64,000 bases of DNA from Anabaena cylindrica PCC 7122 (GCF_000317695.1 NC_019771.1:2112001-2176000), one strand, 5' to 3'. Counted from the first letter of the stretch, positions 45,860 to 55,399 are shown. Program-made: numbers and translations. Notes: generated from the letters alone by a model not told the origin.

Positions 45860-46240
45860 ATGAAAGTCTGGACTATTATTACATCTGTAGGAGCGGCAGG
45901 AATCGCCGTCTTGGGAGTGACGATGGCCAAGACAAATCCTCAACAGGCTGAGTATGAAGAGTATGCGGTGCAACGGCTGACAACCTACTTAAAAACGGAT
46001 GTTTGCAAAAAAACACCGAATTTCTTGCAAAATCTCATACAATTTAATTGCGATAAATTAATTGAGTCAGTTAACCCACAAATGCGAGATATTATTGCCA
46101 GTACAACAAAAAGGCAAAATTATATTGTTTTTAGTGTTTACAGTACTGAACTTAAGCTTGATAATTTATTACCTAACTATAAATTTGAAACTGTAGGAGC
46201 GTTGGACAACTTTTATACTTATAAGGCTGAACAGCAATGA
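45860..46240 (+). CDS. DUF4359-like protein
   Basis: This 126-residue protein has an N-terminal hydrophobic segment (about 5-22) ending in a possible signal cleavage site and then the AEYEEYAVQRLTTYLKTDVC block with two Cys (about 49 and 64) and YIVFSVYSTEL, the features of the DUF4359 family common in cyanobacteria. The mature part is probably periplasmic or lumenal. Its function is unknown. It is followed by a short heptamer-rich gap and then the kinase-GUN4 gene on the same strand. Confidence 0.7.
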   Translation: MKVWTIITSVGAAGIAVLGVTMAKTNPQQAEYEEYAVQRLTTYLKTDVCKKTPNFLQNLIQFNCDKLIESVNPQMRDIIASTTKRQNYIVFSVYSTELKLDNLLPNYKFETVGALDNFYTYKAEQQ

Positions 46241-46305
46241 GGTGACAGGTGACAGGTGACAGATAAGAAAGTAACTAATGACCAATGACCAATGACCAAT
46301 GACTA
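46241..46305. repeat. Two adjacent heptamer arrays
   Basis: GGTGACA x3 (46241-46261) is followed after 16 bp by ATGACCA x3 and ATGACTA (46278-46305). They fill nearly the whole 75-bp gap between the DUF4359 and kinase genes. The first array is the reverse of that at 231-265. Confidence 0.9.
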
Positions 46306-46315
46306 ATGACTTGTA

Positions 46316-47836
46316 ATGAGTTTTTGTACTGCTTGTCTGTATCCGCAAAATCTAGATACTAGTCGATTTTGTCTCAAATGTGGTAAGCCATTATTACTCA
46401 AAGAACGTTATCGTGCGCTTTATCCTATTGGCAGTGGTGGATTTGGCAGAACGTTTTTGGCTGTAGATGATCATTTGCCTTCAAAACCCAGGTGTGTAAT
46501 CAAACAACTTTATTTTTCAGATCCCAATCGGGCTATTTTTACAAAGGTTGTGCAATTATTTCATCAGGAAGCGGTGCGTTTAGATGAATTGCAACATCCC
46601 CAAATTCCCCGATTATTGGCACATTTTGAACAAGACAGCCAGTTGTATTTGGTGCAGGAATTAATTGTGGGGCGGACTTTAGCGCAGGAATTGCAAGAAC
46701 AAGGTGTATTTGGTGAAGTTGATATTTGGCAATTGCTTAAAGATTTATTACCTGTACTGCAATTTATTCATGCTCGACGGGTGATTCATCGGGATATTAA
46801 ACCAGCTAATATCATGCGGAGATATATTCCGATAGCTGGGAATGAATTTGAAGATCCTCAACCAATTACTAACGCTGCATTATTAAATAAAGGTTCTACC
46901 ATGACTATTGGTGGACTGGAATCTCTGTCTCTTCCACAACAGCCAAGGAAAATCTTACCAGCTAGTAATATCAAGGCAGCAAATCGCACCGACAACTCTG
47001 TACCTGGAAATATAGTGTTAATTGACTTTGGAGTTGCTAAACAAATTACTGCTACAGCTTTGGTAAATACTGGTACTACAGTGGGTAGTGCCGAATATAT
47101 GGCTCCTGAACAAATGCGGGGTAAAGCTTTACCTGCTAGTGATCTTTACAGTTTGGGTGTGAGTTGCATTTACTTGTTAACTGGTGTTTCTCCCTTTGAG
47201 TTGTTTGACGTGACAAGCGATCGCTGGATATGGCAAAATTATCTACCAAATGGCGATCGTATTTCCGACCGTTTGAGCGCAATTCTTGATAAACTCCTCC
47301 AAAATGCCCTTTCCCAACGTTATCACTCGGCTACAGAAGTTTTAGCTGCAATCAACGTAGAAGTAAAACCAGTGAAACAACAGCCAGTTAATACCCTAAA
47401 TTCAGCCACAGGAGTTGATTATAAGCGTTTACGTGACTTACTAATGGCCAAACAATGGCAACAAGCAGATGAAGAGACTTGGGTGGTAATGTGTAAATCT
47501 TTATCTAAGCCCGTGAACAGCTATTTATTTAAAAGTGATTTAGAAAACTTACCTGATGAAGACTTACGGATAATTGACCAATTATGGACAAAATATAGTC
47601 AAGGTCATTTTGGTTTCACTGTGCAGATCCAAATTTATGAAAATTGTGGCAGAGATTACAGCCAGTTTTGCAGTGCTGTGGGTTGGAATTTGATGAAATC
47701 TAACTCTCCTACTCATAACTTATTTTTTATGTCGTCAGCACCTAAAGGACGTTTACCTTCACATAATTGGGTTGGTGGTACTCAATTGTGGAAACATATG
47801 AATACTTTGGCTACAAAGCTGTTAGGTAATGGGTAA
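46316..47836 (+). CDS. Serine/threonine kinase fused to a GUN4 domain
   Basis: This is a 506-residue protein. A zinc ribbon comes first (Cys4, Cys7, Cys19, Cys22), then a Hanks-type kinase: GSGGFGRTF, ATP Lys63 in CVIKQ, catalytic loop HRDIKPANIM and IDFGVAK. The kinase insert between the catalytic and DFG loops is about 70 residues long. A GUN4 domain closes it (about 365-500, DYKRLRDLLMAKQWQQADEE to the WVGGTQLW block). GUN4 binds protoporphyrin and its Mg form and stimulates Mg chelatase. So the protein probably links phosphorylation to the tetrapyrrole state. All catalytic kinase residues appear intact. Confidence 0.93.
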   Translation: MSFCTACLYPQNLDTSRFCLKCGKPLLLKERYRALYPIGSGGFGRTFLAVDDHLPSKPRCVIKQLYFSDPNRAIFTKVVQLFHQEAVRLDELQHPQIPRLLAHFEQDSQLYLVQELIVGRTLAQELQEQGVFGEVDIWQLLKDLLPVLQFIHARRVIHRDIKPANIMRRYIPIAGNEFEDPQPITNAALLNKGSTMTIGGLESLSLPQQPRKILPASNIKAANRTDNSVPGNIVLIDFGVAKQITATALVNTGTTVGSAEYMAPEQMRGKALPASDLYSLGVSCIYLLTGVSPFELFDVTSDRWIWQNYLPNGDRISDRLSAILDKLLQNALSQRYHSATEVLAAINVEVKPVKQQPVNTLNSATGVDYKRLRDLLMAKQWQQADEETWVVMCKSLSKPVNSYLFKSDLENLPDEDLRIIDQLWTKYSQGHFGFTVQIQIYENCGRDYSQFCSAVGWNLMKSNSPTHNLFFMSSAPKGRLPSHNWVGGTQLWKHMNTLATKLLGNG

Positions 47837-47848
47837 TTGGTATTAAAA

Positions 47849-48274
47849 TTAGATATTATCAGTGGGGCTAGGTTCTTGCTGCCACTTTTTGAGGATTAAT
47901 GCTGACCAGAAAATAAATCCTAATATCGCTAAACTAGTCAACCCATCAGTCCAAATAAACAGATGCATCTTGGCTGAGAATTGCGACATAGTCCCATAAA
48001 GATAATGTCCTGGGCTTGCTAGACCTGTGAATGAGTAGACCAACAGACAAGCATAAGAGAGCCAATACTTGCGATATTTGTACAACCAATACCCAGTAAT
48101 TCCTATGGCTGTGAGAATAAGCCAAGATTGATAAATTGAAGAGGCTGTAATCCAGGCTGGTTGAGGATATTGCTTGATGAATAGATAATTATCAGTGAAA
48201 TGAATAGCTGTAGAAATAACGCTGGCAATTAGCAGAATTTTCAATAAATTCTGATGTTTGAGTTCAAGATTCAT
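47849..48274 (-). CDS. Four-helix membrane protein of unknown function
   Basis: This 141-residue protein has four hydrophobic segments (about 10-28, 45-62, 70-88, 108-126) and conserved-looking SPGHYLYGTMSQFSAKMHLFIW between the third and fourth. The His residues could bind metal or heme, but I do not recognise the family. It is convergent with the kinase gene (12-bp gap). Confidence 0.7.
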   Translation of the reverse strand: MNLELKHQNLLKILLIASVISTAIHFTDNYLFIKQYPQPAWITASSIYQSWLILTAIGITGYWLYKYRKYWLSYACLLVYSFTGLASPGHYLYGTMSQFSAKMHLFIWTDGLTSLAILGFIFWSALILKKWQQEPSPTDNI

Positions 48275-48374
48275 AATCAGGTTTTCTTAAATTGAATAGG
48301 TTTAACTGCACACCAACTTTATGATGCTTAAGTTGGCTGAATTTGAGTGAGTAAAAGAAATAATAATTATCTTT

Positions 48375-48818
48375 TTACAACATTTCAACTATTAAATTAT
48401 CGCCTACCGGGAAATGCACATAAGGTAAAAACAAAGACCGTTCGTTTGGACTTAATCGCCTTGGACGCATTGTTTGTCTATCCACAAATAATCCTTTTTG
48501 CCATCCCTCTGCGGCTAATATTTTCTGTTCGTTATAAAAACAAAACTGCATAATAGCAGAAGCATTTTTCAGTTCAGAAATCCACATTTCTACTTGTACA
48601 CGTTCGCCCAAATAGAGCGGTAATTTGTAGGTGATGTTGGTTTGAACTAAAACCGGAGCAAACCCTTGCTGAAAGATTTTCTGTGTTGGCATCTCAACGG
48701 CTTCGAGTAGTTTTGTCCGTCCAATTTCCATCCACTGAATATAAACAATGTTGTTAACATGACCAATAAAATCAATGTGGAAAGAATACACCTCTAACTC
48801 AAAGACAATTTTTTGCAT
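48375..48818 (-). CDS. Acyl-CoA thioesterase-like hotdog protein
   Basis: This is a 147-residue protein. The N-terminal part reads FHIDFIGHVNNIVYIQWME, the 4HBT/YbgC pattern in which an Asp in a [YF]xxDxxGHVNN block is catalytic. The rest alternates strands typical of the hotdog fold. It probably hydrolyses an acyl-CoA or aryl-CoA. It is divergent from a TetR gene, and two palindromic operator-like sites lie between them, so it is likely the target of that repressor. Confidence 0.85.
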   Translation of the reverse strand: MQKIVFELEVYSFHIDFIGHVNNIVYIQWMEIGRTKLLEAVEMPTQKIFQQGFAPVLVQTNITYKLPLYLGERVQVEMWISELKNASAIMQFCFYNEQKILAAEGWQKGLFVDRQTMRPRRLSPNERSLFLPYVHFPVGDNLIVEML

Positions 48819-48832
48819 TTTCAGTTTTTTAA

Positions 48833-48848
48833 GTCACCGATCAGTGAC
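48833..48848. promoter_or_regulatory. Probable TetR operator, site 1
   Basis: GTCACCGATCAGTGAC is a near-perfect 16-bp palindrome 15 bp upstream of the thioesterase start. It shares the GTCACC...GTGAC outline with site 2. Confidence 0.7.
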
Positions 48849-48859
48849 ATATTATCATA

Positions 48860-48875
48860 GTCACCAATTGGTGAC
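48860..48875. promoter_or_regulatory. Probable TetR operator, site 2
   Basis: GTCACCAATTGGTGAC is a perfect 16-bp palindrome 19 bp before the TetR start. Two copies of the same palindrome 27 bp apart (centre to centre) are what a TetR-family repressor controlling both divergent genes would use. Confidence 0.75.
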
Positions 48876-48894
48876 AAGTAAATGAGAAGGATTT

Positions 48895-49506
48895 ATGGCG
48901 CGAGATAAAGAAGAGACGAAAGCACGAATTCTGGCTGCGGTTGGTAAACTTTTGGCAGAATCAGGCTTTGAGCAACTAGGGGTAAATGCGATCGCTCGTG
49001 AAGCCGGGGTTGATAAGGTTTTGATTTATAGATATTTTGAAAATCTTCCCTCGCTGCTACAAACCTTTGGCAAGGAAGGCAACTACTGGATTACAGTTGC
49101 AGAATTAATTGCAGATGAAACTGTTTTTGATGATAAATCACTGGCTGATGCGATGGTTTTGTTGCTGACGCGCTTTCTATATGACTTGCAAGAACGACCT
49201 ATCACCCAAGAAATTATCCGCTGGGAATTGCTTGAAGGTAATGAGTTAACCCATGAGTTAGCAACAGTGCGAGATCAGGTAGCGATTGAGAGTTTAAAAT
49301 TTCTGAAGCAGAAGTATTCCTTCCCCCCAGATCAAGATATCCCTGCTATCAGTGCAGTTTTGATTGCGGGAATTGTTTATTTAGTTTTACGAAGCAAAGT
49401 TAACGACACATTTTTAGGAATTGATTTCAGTTCACCAAGCGGATGGCAACGAATTGAAGGAGCGATCGCATCTCTACTTGGAGGAATTGGAAAAAATGAT
49501 GCTTAA
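48895..49506 (+). CDS. TetR-family transcription regulator
   Basis: This 203-residue protein has an N-terminal helix-turn-helix (KEETKARILAAVGKLLAESG, then GVNAIAREAGVDKVLIYRYF) as in TetR proteins and a helical ligand-binding part. Two palindromes lie between it and the divergent thioesterase, so it probably represses both. Its ligand could be a fatty acid or acyl-CoA. AGAAGG lies about 6 nt before the ATG. Confidence 0.92.
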   Translation: MARDKEETKARILAAVGKLLAESGFEQLGVNAIAREAGVDKVLIYRYFENLPSLLQTFGKEGNYWITVAELIADETVFDDKSLADAMVLLLTRFLYDLQERPITQEIIRWELLEGNELTHELATVRDQVAIESLKFLKQKYSFPPDQDIPAISAVLIAGIVYLVLRSKVNDTFLGIDFSSPSGWQRIEGAIASLLGGIGKNDA

Positions 49507-49550
49507 GTGTTATTTACTTAATATACAATACTGAGTTTGTACCTTAGCCT

Positions 49551-50282
49551 ATGCCTTCTGCCTATCTTTTATTGTCTCACGGTAGTCGTGACCCACGTCC
49601 AGAGATTGCTATGCGGCAACTGGCAAAGCTGATTAGTCAGAAGTTAGCAAATGGTGAAAATTTGGTAGGTATAGCGACTTTGGAGTTAAATATCCAACCG
49701 TTACATCAGCAAATTCAAGATTTTGCTAAAACGGCTTTGGCTTTGGGGTGTAAATGCCTAAAAATTGTCCCCTTGTTTCTAGTACCGGGAGTTCATGTGA
49801 TGACAGATATTCCCGCAGAAGTGGCACTGGCTCAAAAAGCACTTGGTCAAGATATCATCATTGACCTGAAACCATATTTAGGTAATCACCCGGATTTAGA
49901 AAAATTGTTCACTCAAACAATGGCTACTATAAAAGTAGAAGCAGCGATTTTGTTAGCTCATGGTAGCCGTCGTTCTGGTTCTCAACAGCCAGTAGAAACT
50001 ATAGCCATGAATTTGGGAGCAGTAGCTGCTTATTGGGCTGTAGCTCCTAGTTTAGAATTAAGGGTAAAAGAATTAGTTGCTGCTGGTCATAAGCAAATTG
50101 CAATTTTGCCATACTTTTTATTCACTGGTGGCATAACAGATGCGATCGCACTGGCAGTAGAAGAGTTAAAATTACAATTCCCTAGAGTAGCATTCAAATT
50201 GGCACAGCCTCTAGGAGTAAGTACAGAACTAGCTGATTTAATTTGGGATTTAGCAACAGAAGGGGAAAAAGTTTTTGGGTAA
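49551..50282 (+). CDS. Sirohydrochlorin chelatase (two CbiX-like halves)
   Basis: This 243-residue protein carries two related halves, each with an HGSR motif: LLLSHGSRDPRPE at the start and ILLAHGSRRSGSQ near residue 137, the arrangement of the long CbiX/SirB chelatases. The His residues bind the metal and sirohydrochlorin, inserting Fe2+ for siroheme or Co2+ for cobalamin. It overlaps the next gene, cobA, which makes the precursor; the pair forms an operon. The start is an ATG 44 nt after the TetR stop. Confidence 0.85.
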   Translation: MPSAYLLLSHGSRDPRPEIAMRQLAKLISQKLANGENLVGIATLELNIQPLHQQIQDFAKTALALGCKCLKIVPLFLVPGVHVMTDIPAEVALAQKALGQDIIIDLKPYLGNHPDLEKLFTQTMATIKVEAAILLAHGSRRSGSQQPVETIAMNLGAVAAYWAVAPSLELRVKELVAAGHKQIAILPYFLFTGGITDAIALAVEELKLQFPRVAFKLAQPLGVSTELADLIWDLATEGEKVFG

Positions 50283-51021
50283 AGTTTATTTAATAGGTGC
50301 AGGCCCCGGAGATCCCGGACTCATGACCCTCAAAGGCAAAGGTCTGTTGGAATGTGCAGATGTAGTTATATATGATGCCTTAGTCAGTCCGGCAGTTTTG
50401 GCCATGATTAATCCCCAAGCCGAGCAAATTAACGCAGGTAAGCGGATGGGGAGACATTCACTATTGCAGGAAGAAACCAATCATTTATTAATTGAAAAAG
50501 CTCAGGATCATGCCATCGTCGTGCGCTTGAAAGGTGGAGATCCCTTTATATTTGGGCGTGGTGGCGAAGAAATGGCAGAATTGCTAGAAGCGGGAATTGA
50601 TGTGGAGGTTGTGCCAGGGATCACAGCCGGAATTGCGGCGGCGGCTTATGCTGGTATTCCGCTTACTCATCGTCTGTATAGTTCATCAGTGACATTTGTA
50701 ACGGGTCACGAGTCTGCGGGTAAATATCGACCGAAAGTCAACTGGCAAGCGATCGCGCAAGGCTCAGAAACAATCGTGATTTATATGGGTATCCACAATC
50801 TACCTTATATCGTGGAACAGTTGAGCATGGCTGGATTAAGTGGAGAGACACCAATTGGTTTGGTACGATGGGGTACTCGTCCAGAACAAGAAGAATTAAT
50901 TGGTCAGTTAGGTACAATCGTCAAGCAAGTAGAAGAGACTGGATTTAGCGCCCCAGCGATAGCAGTAATTGGATCGGTCGTGAAGATGCACAGTATACTG
51001 TCTGGGTGTCGTCCACAGTAG
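50275..51021 (+). CDS. cobA: Uroporphyrinogen-III C-methyltransferase
   Basis: This 248-residue SAM-dependent methylase starts with TTG within the end of the chelatase gene (8-nt overlap). Conserved blocks: LIGAGPGDPGLMTLKG at the start, KRMGRHS, VVRLKGGDPFIFGRGGEE and VVPGITAGIAAAAYAGIP. It methylates uroporphyrinogen III at C2 and C7 to precorrin-2, which is oxidised and then used by the chelatase encoded just upstream. Confidence 0.94.
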   Translation: MGKVYLIGAGPGDPGLMTLKGKGLLECADVVIYDALVSPAVLAMINPQAEQINAGKRMGRHSLLQEETNHLLIEKAQDHAIVVRLKGGDPFIFGRGGEEMAELLEAGIDVEVVPGITAGIAAAAYAGIPLTHRLYSSSVTFVTGHESAGKYRPKVNWQAIAQGSETIVIYMGIHNLPYIVEQLSMAGLSGETPIGLVRWGTRPEQEELIGQLGTIVKQVEETGFSAPAIAVIGSVVKMHSILSGCRPQ

Positions 51022-51038
51022 TCTCAATCGAGCAAATA

Positions 51039-52064
51039 TTAAACCATGTGCTGAAAAATGATTCTCAGTAAATCGCCTTGATTAACAGGCTTAGTCATAC
51101 AACCAGAAGCTCTCACTAGCTTGGCTTTAGCTCTATCTACTAAGCTAGGTTTTTCTGTCACCATAATCACAGGTGTATTTCTAAAAGATGCCTGTTTCCG
51201 CAATAACCCACATATTTCATATCCATCTAAATTCGGCATAGACGCATCCAACAAAATCATATCTGGTTTGACGCGGAAAATTTCTACTAAAGCTTTTAAA
51301 GAATCTGTAACACCCATTACAGAAAATATTTGTTCATCTAAAAAACCTCTAATAGTATTTAGAACTACAGGGTTATCATCTACACAAAAAATAGTGTAAT
51401 TCTTTTTGCCAGTAGGTCGTGCATAACTTGGCTTATGTCTGTCCGCAGTTACTAGTCTGTTACCGATTGGAGGTAATTGTACTTCAATCGTTGAACTTGT
51501 TTTTGGCTGATTATACTGCCAAAACTGCTCTGGAGATACTTTTACACCTGCTTCACACTTTTCGACTAATAAGCGTAAATTCAAATGGCAAAACTTGGGT
51601 AAATCATCCAGAAAACTTTCAGGGATAAACTCATAACTTCCTTCTTCTATTTTCAAAAATGAATCTAGAAACTCTAAAGACAATTGCTCAATCAGCATTG
51701 CCGCTTGTAAGGGGCTAAGATATTTCTCATTAACTAGCCAGCAAATAGCTAAATAATCTGGATTCGGTATTGTTTGATTTTCAACACCCTTTTCAAATAT
51801 TGTCTGCAACTGCTCGTTAATCTCTCTAGGAAGAGTGGAATTGTTTTGACTTAACCTCTGTAAGTTTCTATATAGCGGCTCAAACATTTGCTCTGAGTAG
51901 CAGGCATAAATCAGCTTACCCTCTTGTACATATATTGACCAAGCCCCGGAAGTGCTAAATACTTGTAGACAGCCAGTAACAGACTTACTGGTGATTTTTT
52001 TTAAGAGGGATAGGGGCTGAAGCTTTTGGAAAAATCTGTATCTACTTATAGGAAGCGTTTTCAT
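51039..52064 (-). CDS. patA: PatA-like response regulator
   Basis: The product is 341 residues from the ATG at 52064; the frame is open 33 codons further but those residues do not match the family. The N-terminal part (MKTLPISRYRFFQKLQPLSL, then GAWSIYVQEGKLIYACYSE) is close to PatA of Nostoc, the protein needed for heterocysts within the filament. The C-terminal domain is a receiver (Asp273 in MILLDASMPNLDG, Lys in MTKP). The order patA then cpc resembles that in PCC 7120. It may be patA itself or a close PatA-family paralogue. Confidence 0.82.
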   Translation of the reverse strand: MKTLPISRYRFFQKLQPLSLLKKITSKSVTGCLQVFSTSGAWSIYVQEGKLIYACYSEQMFEPLYRNLQRLSQNNSTLPREINEQLQTIFEKGVENQTIPNPDYLAICWLVNEKYLSPLQAAMLIEQLSLEFLDSFLKIEEGSYEFIPESFLDDLPKFCHLNLRLLVEKCEAGVKVSPEQFWQYNQPKTSSTIEVQLPPIGNRLVTADRHKPSYARPTGKKNYTIFCVDDNPVVLNTIRGFLDEQIFSVMGVTDSLKALVEIFRVKPDMILLDASMPNLDGYEICGLLRKQASFRNTPVIMVTEKPSLVDRAKAKLVRASGCMTKPVNQGDLLRIIFQHMV

Positions 52065-52108
52065 TAGCACGGCTTTAACATCAAATAAAAATTTGCAAAT
52101 TAGAATTT

Positions 52109-52132
52109 GTGAATCACCCGTTGGGGATTCAC
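52109..52132 (-). promoter_or_regulatory. Leader hairpin upstream of patA
   Basis: GTGAATC (52109-52115) and GATTCAC (52126-52132), extended by CCC/GGG with one bulge, form a strong hairpin 45 nt before the patA start. It could affect translation or transcript stability; this is untested. Confidence 0.45.
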
Positions 52133-52163
52133 ACCGGTCTTTTTGGACGTACTGCCAGATCAA

Positions 52164-53231
52164 GATAGCGGTTTACATTGTGGTGAGTATAGCAAGCCTC
52201 TACTCTAGATACACAATACCCAACACCCCACACCCCACTCCTAAATGTCAAAGGCTGAAAAACCCAGAAAAGAGTATGCCAAAAATCAGGCTGACTTTCT
52301 GTATTTTCGCTAACCCGGCTCATCTAAGATTTTAAATCTCTTACTTTCTCGCAGTTGTTTAAAATCACACAGCTTTTCTTGCTGATCTAGGGGAGAAAAT
52401 TTTCTACAACATCAATAACTGCTACAGTTACATAGACACAAACTATCTTCATTGTTATGGAGTTACGGTTTAGGGCTATTTTGCAGTTAGGTTTGAGGAG
52501 GACGGTAAATATCTAAAAAATAGCCATTTTTAGATAAATCGTAGATGCTCAATAATTACTTACTAAATTCAGGTTACTATAGATTTGTCAGAAAAATAAA
52601 AAAGTATTTTAAACCAATTATAAAAAATTGAAGTCAATAGTAAAAATAATTTTTTCCCGATGAATATATGTTACCAAGTATTTTTTACATCATCAGATTG
52701 TTTCTGATTAAAGTTACTCGTGATTACACCAATTTTAAAAAACAATGGTGACAACTATCAAACTCAAATTTATGACAAGTAAATATTTCACAATCCAAAA
52801 ATCAAAATGGAATTACACGCTATCACAGATATAGCAATTCCCCTTCAAGTGAGGTGCAAGAAGTAAGAATTAAACACAGATAAACGCAGATAATTTGTAC
52901 CTCATTAGACTAGGAAACGCTATAATTACTACAGTACAAAGTATCGTAAAAATAGTACGTACTATTTTCTCACCAACCGATTCCGGTCTAATCCCGTGTT
53001 TGTTTTATTCTTTTCAGCTTTGATAATTAACTATCAGGATGTTTATGGGTAATGCAATAATTACACAATTCAGCCAGGGGCAGCATGAGGAGTATTTATC
53101 TTTTGCCTGCTGTCTCCTAAATTTTCACACCTAACTGTTTAAAATGAACCAATTGTGATCAATAATTTCTTGATGCTACAAACCCCCGGATTTAACCGTG
53201 GGTCAATCCAAAATCCAAAATCCAAAATCGG
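52164..53231. other. Long intergenic region upstream of the pseudouridine synthase gene
   Basis: This 1,068-bp AT-rich region has no clear gene. It contains a small element at 52830-52924 with TATAGCAATTCC and GGAAACGCTATA ends that resemble the outer ends of the 15593-type repeat. A CCAAAATCCAAAATC duplication lies just before the next gene. Confidence 0.5.
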
Positions 53232-54152
53232 ATGACCGCCATTAATTTCCTAGTCGAAGAAAAAAGTGAACGCCTGGATCGCTATTTGTCTGAAGAATTG
53301 CCAGATGTATCACGTTCTCGTGTGCAACAGTTAATTGAACAAGGTCATGTGCAGGTTAATAACAAGATTTGCACTTCCAAAAAGATTCATCTCAATGCAG
53401 GCGATCGCATTTCCTTAGAAATTCCCGCAGCGCAACCTTTGAAATTGGTAGCAGAAGATATCCCCTTAGACATTCTCTACGAAGACGACCAGTTACTAAT
53501 TCTCAATAAACCCGCAGGTTTGGTAGTTCATCCCGCACCTGGTCATCCTGATGGAACTTTAGTCAATGCTTTATTAGCACATTGTCCCAATTTACCGGGA
53601 ATTGGTGGTGTACAACGACCGGGAATTGTTCACAGACTGGATAAGGATACTACGGGTGCGATCGCGATCGCTAAAACAGATATTGCTTATCAAAGCCTAC
53701 AGGCACAACTGCAAGCAAAAACTGCCAAGAGAGAGTATTTGGGCGTGATTTACGGTGTCCCAAAAACGGAAAATGGGATTATTGACCTACCCATTGGTCG
53801 CAATCCCCAAGACCGTAAAAAAATGGCAATTATTCCCATTGAAGAAGGGGGAAGATCAGCAATCACCCATTGGCAAGTCCGAGAACGCCTCGGCAACTAC
53901 ACGTTAATCCACTTCCAACTAGAAACAGGACGTACTCATCAAATTCGTGTCCATAGCGCCAAGCTTGGTCATCCTATTGTCGGTGACTCAGTTTATGGTT
54001 CTGGTCGTTCCATAGGGGTAAATTTGCCCGGTCAAGCATTACACGCTTGGCAACTCAAGTTACAACATCCCATTTCTGGAGTTGCCATTCAAGTAACCGC
54101 AGATCTTCCCCATACATTTACAACTTTGCTCCAGGTTTTGCGCCGTAGATGA
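53232..54152 (+). CDS. RluD-family 23S rRNA pseudouridine synthase
   Basis: This is a 306-residue protein. An S4 RNA-binding domain (about 14-70, ERLDRYLSEELPDVSRSRVQ) precedes the catalytic domain with VVHPAPGH and the signature GIVHRLDKDTTG, whose Asp is catalytic, and RTHQIRVHSAKLGHPIVGD near the end. It isomerises uridines in rRNA; the exact position (RluC or RluD type) is not clear from sequence. An array of heptamers follows. Confidence 0.92.
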   Translation: MTAINFLVEEKSERLDRYLSEELPDVSRSRVQQLIEQGHVQVNNKICTSKKIHLNAGDRISLEIPAAQPLKLVAEDIPLDILYEDDQLLILNKPAGLVVHPAPGHPDGTLVNALLAHCPNLPGIGGVQRPGIVHRLDKDTTGAIAIAKTDIAYQSLQAQLQAKTAKREYLGVIYGVPKTENGIIDLPIGRNPQDRKKMAIIPIEEGGRSAITHWQVRERLGNYTLIHFQLETGRTHQIRVHSAKLGHPIVGDSVYGSGRSIGVNLPGQALHAWQLKLQHPISGVAIQVTADLPHTFTTLLQVLRRR

Positions 54153-54208
54153 CTAGGGATTAGGAAACTGAGTACCGAGTATTGAGTTCAGGAGAAACAA
54201 TTAAATTT

Positions 54209-54285
<77 letters not shown>

Positions 54286-54867
54286 AATCCCCCCAGGGGG
54301 GAAGTTTAAAGAGACTCATAAATAATTTTGAAAAAATTTAGAAATGTAAATTTTACGTTCTGTAACAAAAACTACTAAAAGCGGGAAAACTGTAAAAATC
54401 CGTCAAAGTTAGTTCTGCTATGGATTTTTGGAATTATTAAAACATTCTTAACCCCTGAAAATTTTCTATTATTAACGGGTTTTATGAAGTTTTGTAACGA
54501 AAATATTAGACTTTTCTCAGTCAGACTCCTTGTATGTGAAGGAGTTGGGGCTTTTCTTATTCCCTCAACTTATTTATTCATAATTTGTAACAAATAATGG
54601 ATCTATAGCATTGTATAAACATAAGCTGAAGGGGTTAAACAACAGACCAAAGTTAAACGATGCAACTAGTTCATTAGATTTGCGTGTTTCTCATAAAATT
54701 CACTCTGATTCTCATATTTATGGCTCATCATCATTGCCAAGGAAATGAGAACCCAAGTTGAGAGACAGTTTAATTGCAGTTCGTTGTCAGCCGTTTCTAA
54801 ATTGATAAAACATCCGCAGTTTTAATCAAAACATCTCTCAACTAAGTAATTAGGAGATTTAGAGTCC
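54286..54867 (+). promoter_or_regulatory. Long upstream region of the phycocyanin operon
   Basis: This 582-bp region before cpcB has no gene. It holds a hairpin (ACTCCTT 54525-54531 with AAGGAGT 54539-54545) followed by GGGGCTTTTCTT, which could be an attenuator or the end of a leader, and AT-rich zones. GGAG lies 11 nt before the cpcB ATG. The cpc promoter should be inside it; I could not fix its position. Confidence 0.55.
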
Positions 54868-55389
54868 ATGACATTAGATGTATTTTCCAAGGTTGTTTCT
54901 CAAGCTGATGCTAGAGGCGAATTCCTCAGCACCGAACAACTAGATGCTTTAACCGCAGTTGTTAACGCAGGCAGCAAGCGTTTGGATACAGTTAACCGCA
55001 TCACCAGCAACGCTAAAGATATTGTTACCAACGCAGCTCGTTCTTTGTTTGAAGACGAACCTAACTTGATCGCTCCTGGTGGTAACGCTTACACCAACCG
55101 TCGCATGGCTGCTTGCTTGCGCGACATGGAAATCATCTTACGCTATGTTACCTATGCAGCATTGGCTGGTGACGCTAGTGTTTTAGATGATCGTTGCTTG
55201 AACGGTTTGCGCGAAACCTACCAAGCTTTGGGTACTCCCGGTGCTTCAGTAGCTAAGGGTGTTGGCAAAATGAAAGATGCAGCAATCTCCATCGTTAACG
55301 ATCCTAACGGTATCACCAAGGGTGATTGCAGCTCTTTAGTTTCTGAATTGGCTAGCTATTTTGATCGCGCTGCTGCGGCTGTTGCGTAA
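54868..55389 (+). CDS. cpcB: Phycocyanin beta subunit
   Basis: This is a 173-residue protein with the full-length beta-phycocyanin pattern: MTLDVFSKVVSQADARGEFL at the start, GGNAYTNRRM with the methylated Asn, then ACLRDMEI with bilin-binding Cys83, and KGDCSSL with the second bilin Cys154. It assembles with CpcA into (alpha-beta) trimers and hexamers of the rods. The first gene of the cpc operon; 86 bp separate it from cpcA. Confidence 0.97.
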   Translation: MTLDVFSKVVSQADARGEFLSTEQLDALTAVVNAGSKRLDTVNRITSNAKDIVTNAARSLFEDEPNLIAPGGNAYTNRRMAACLRDMEIILRYVTYAALAGDASVLDDRCLNGLRETYQALGTPGASVAKGVGKMKDAAISIVNDPNGITKGDCSSLVSELASYFDRAAAAVA

Positions 55390-55399
55390 TAACTTCAAA

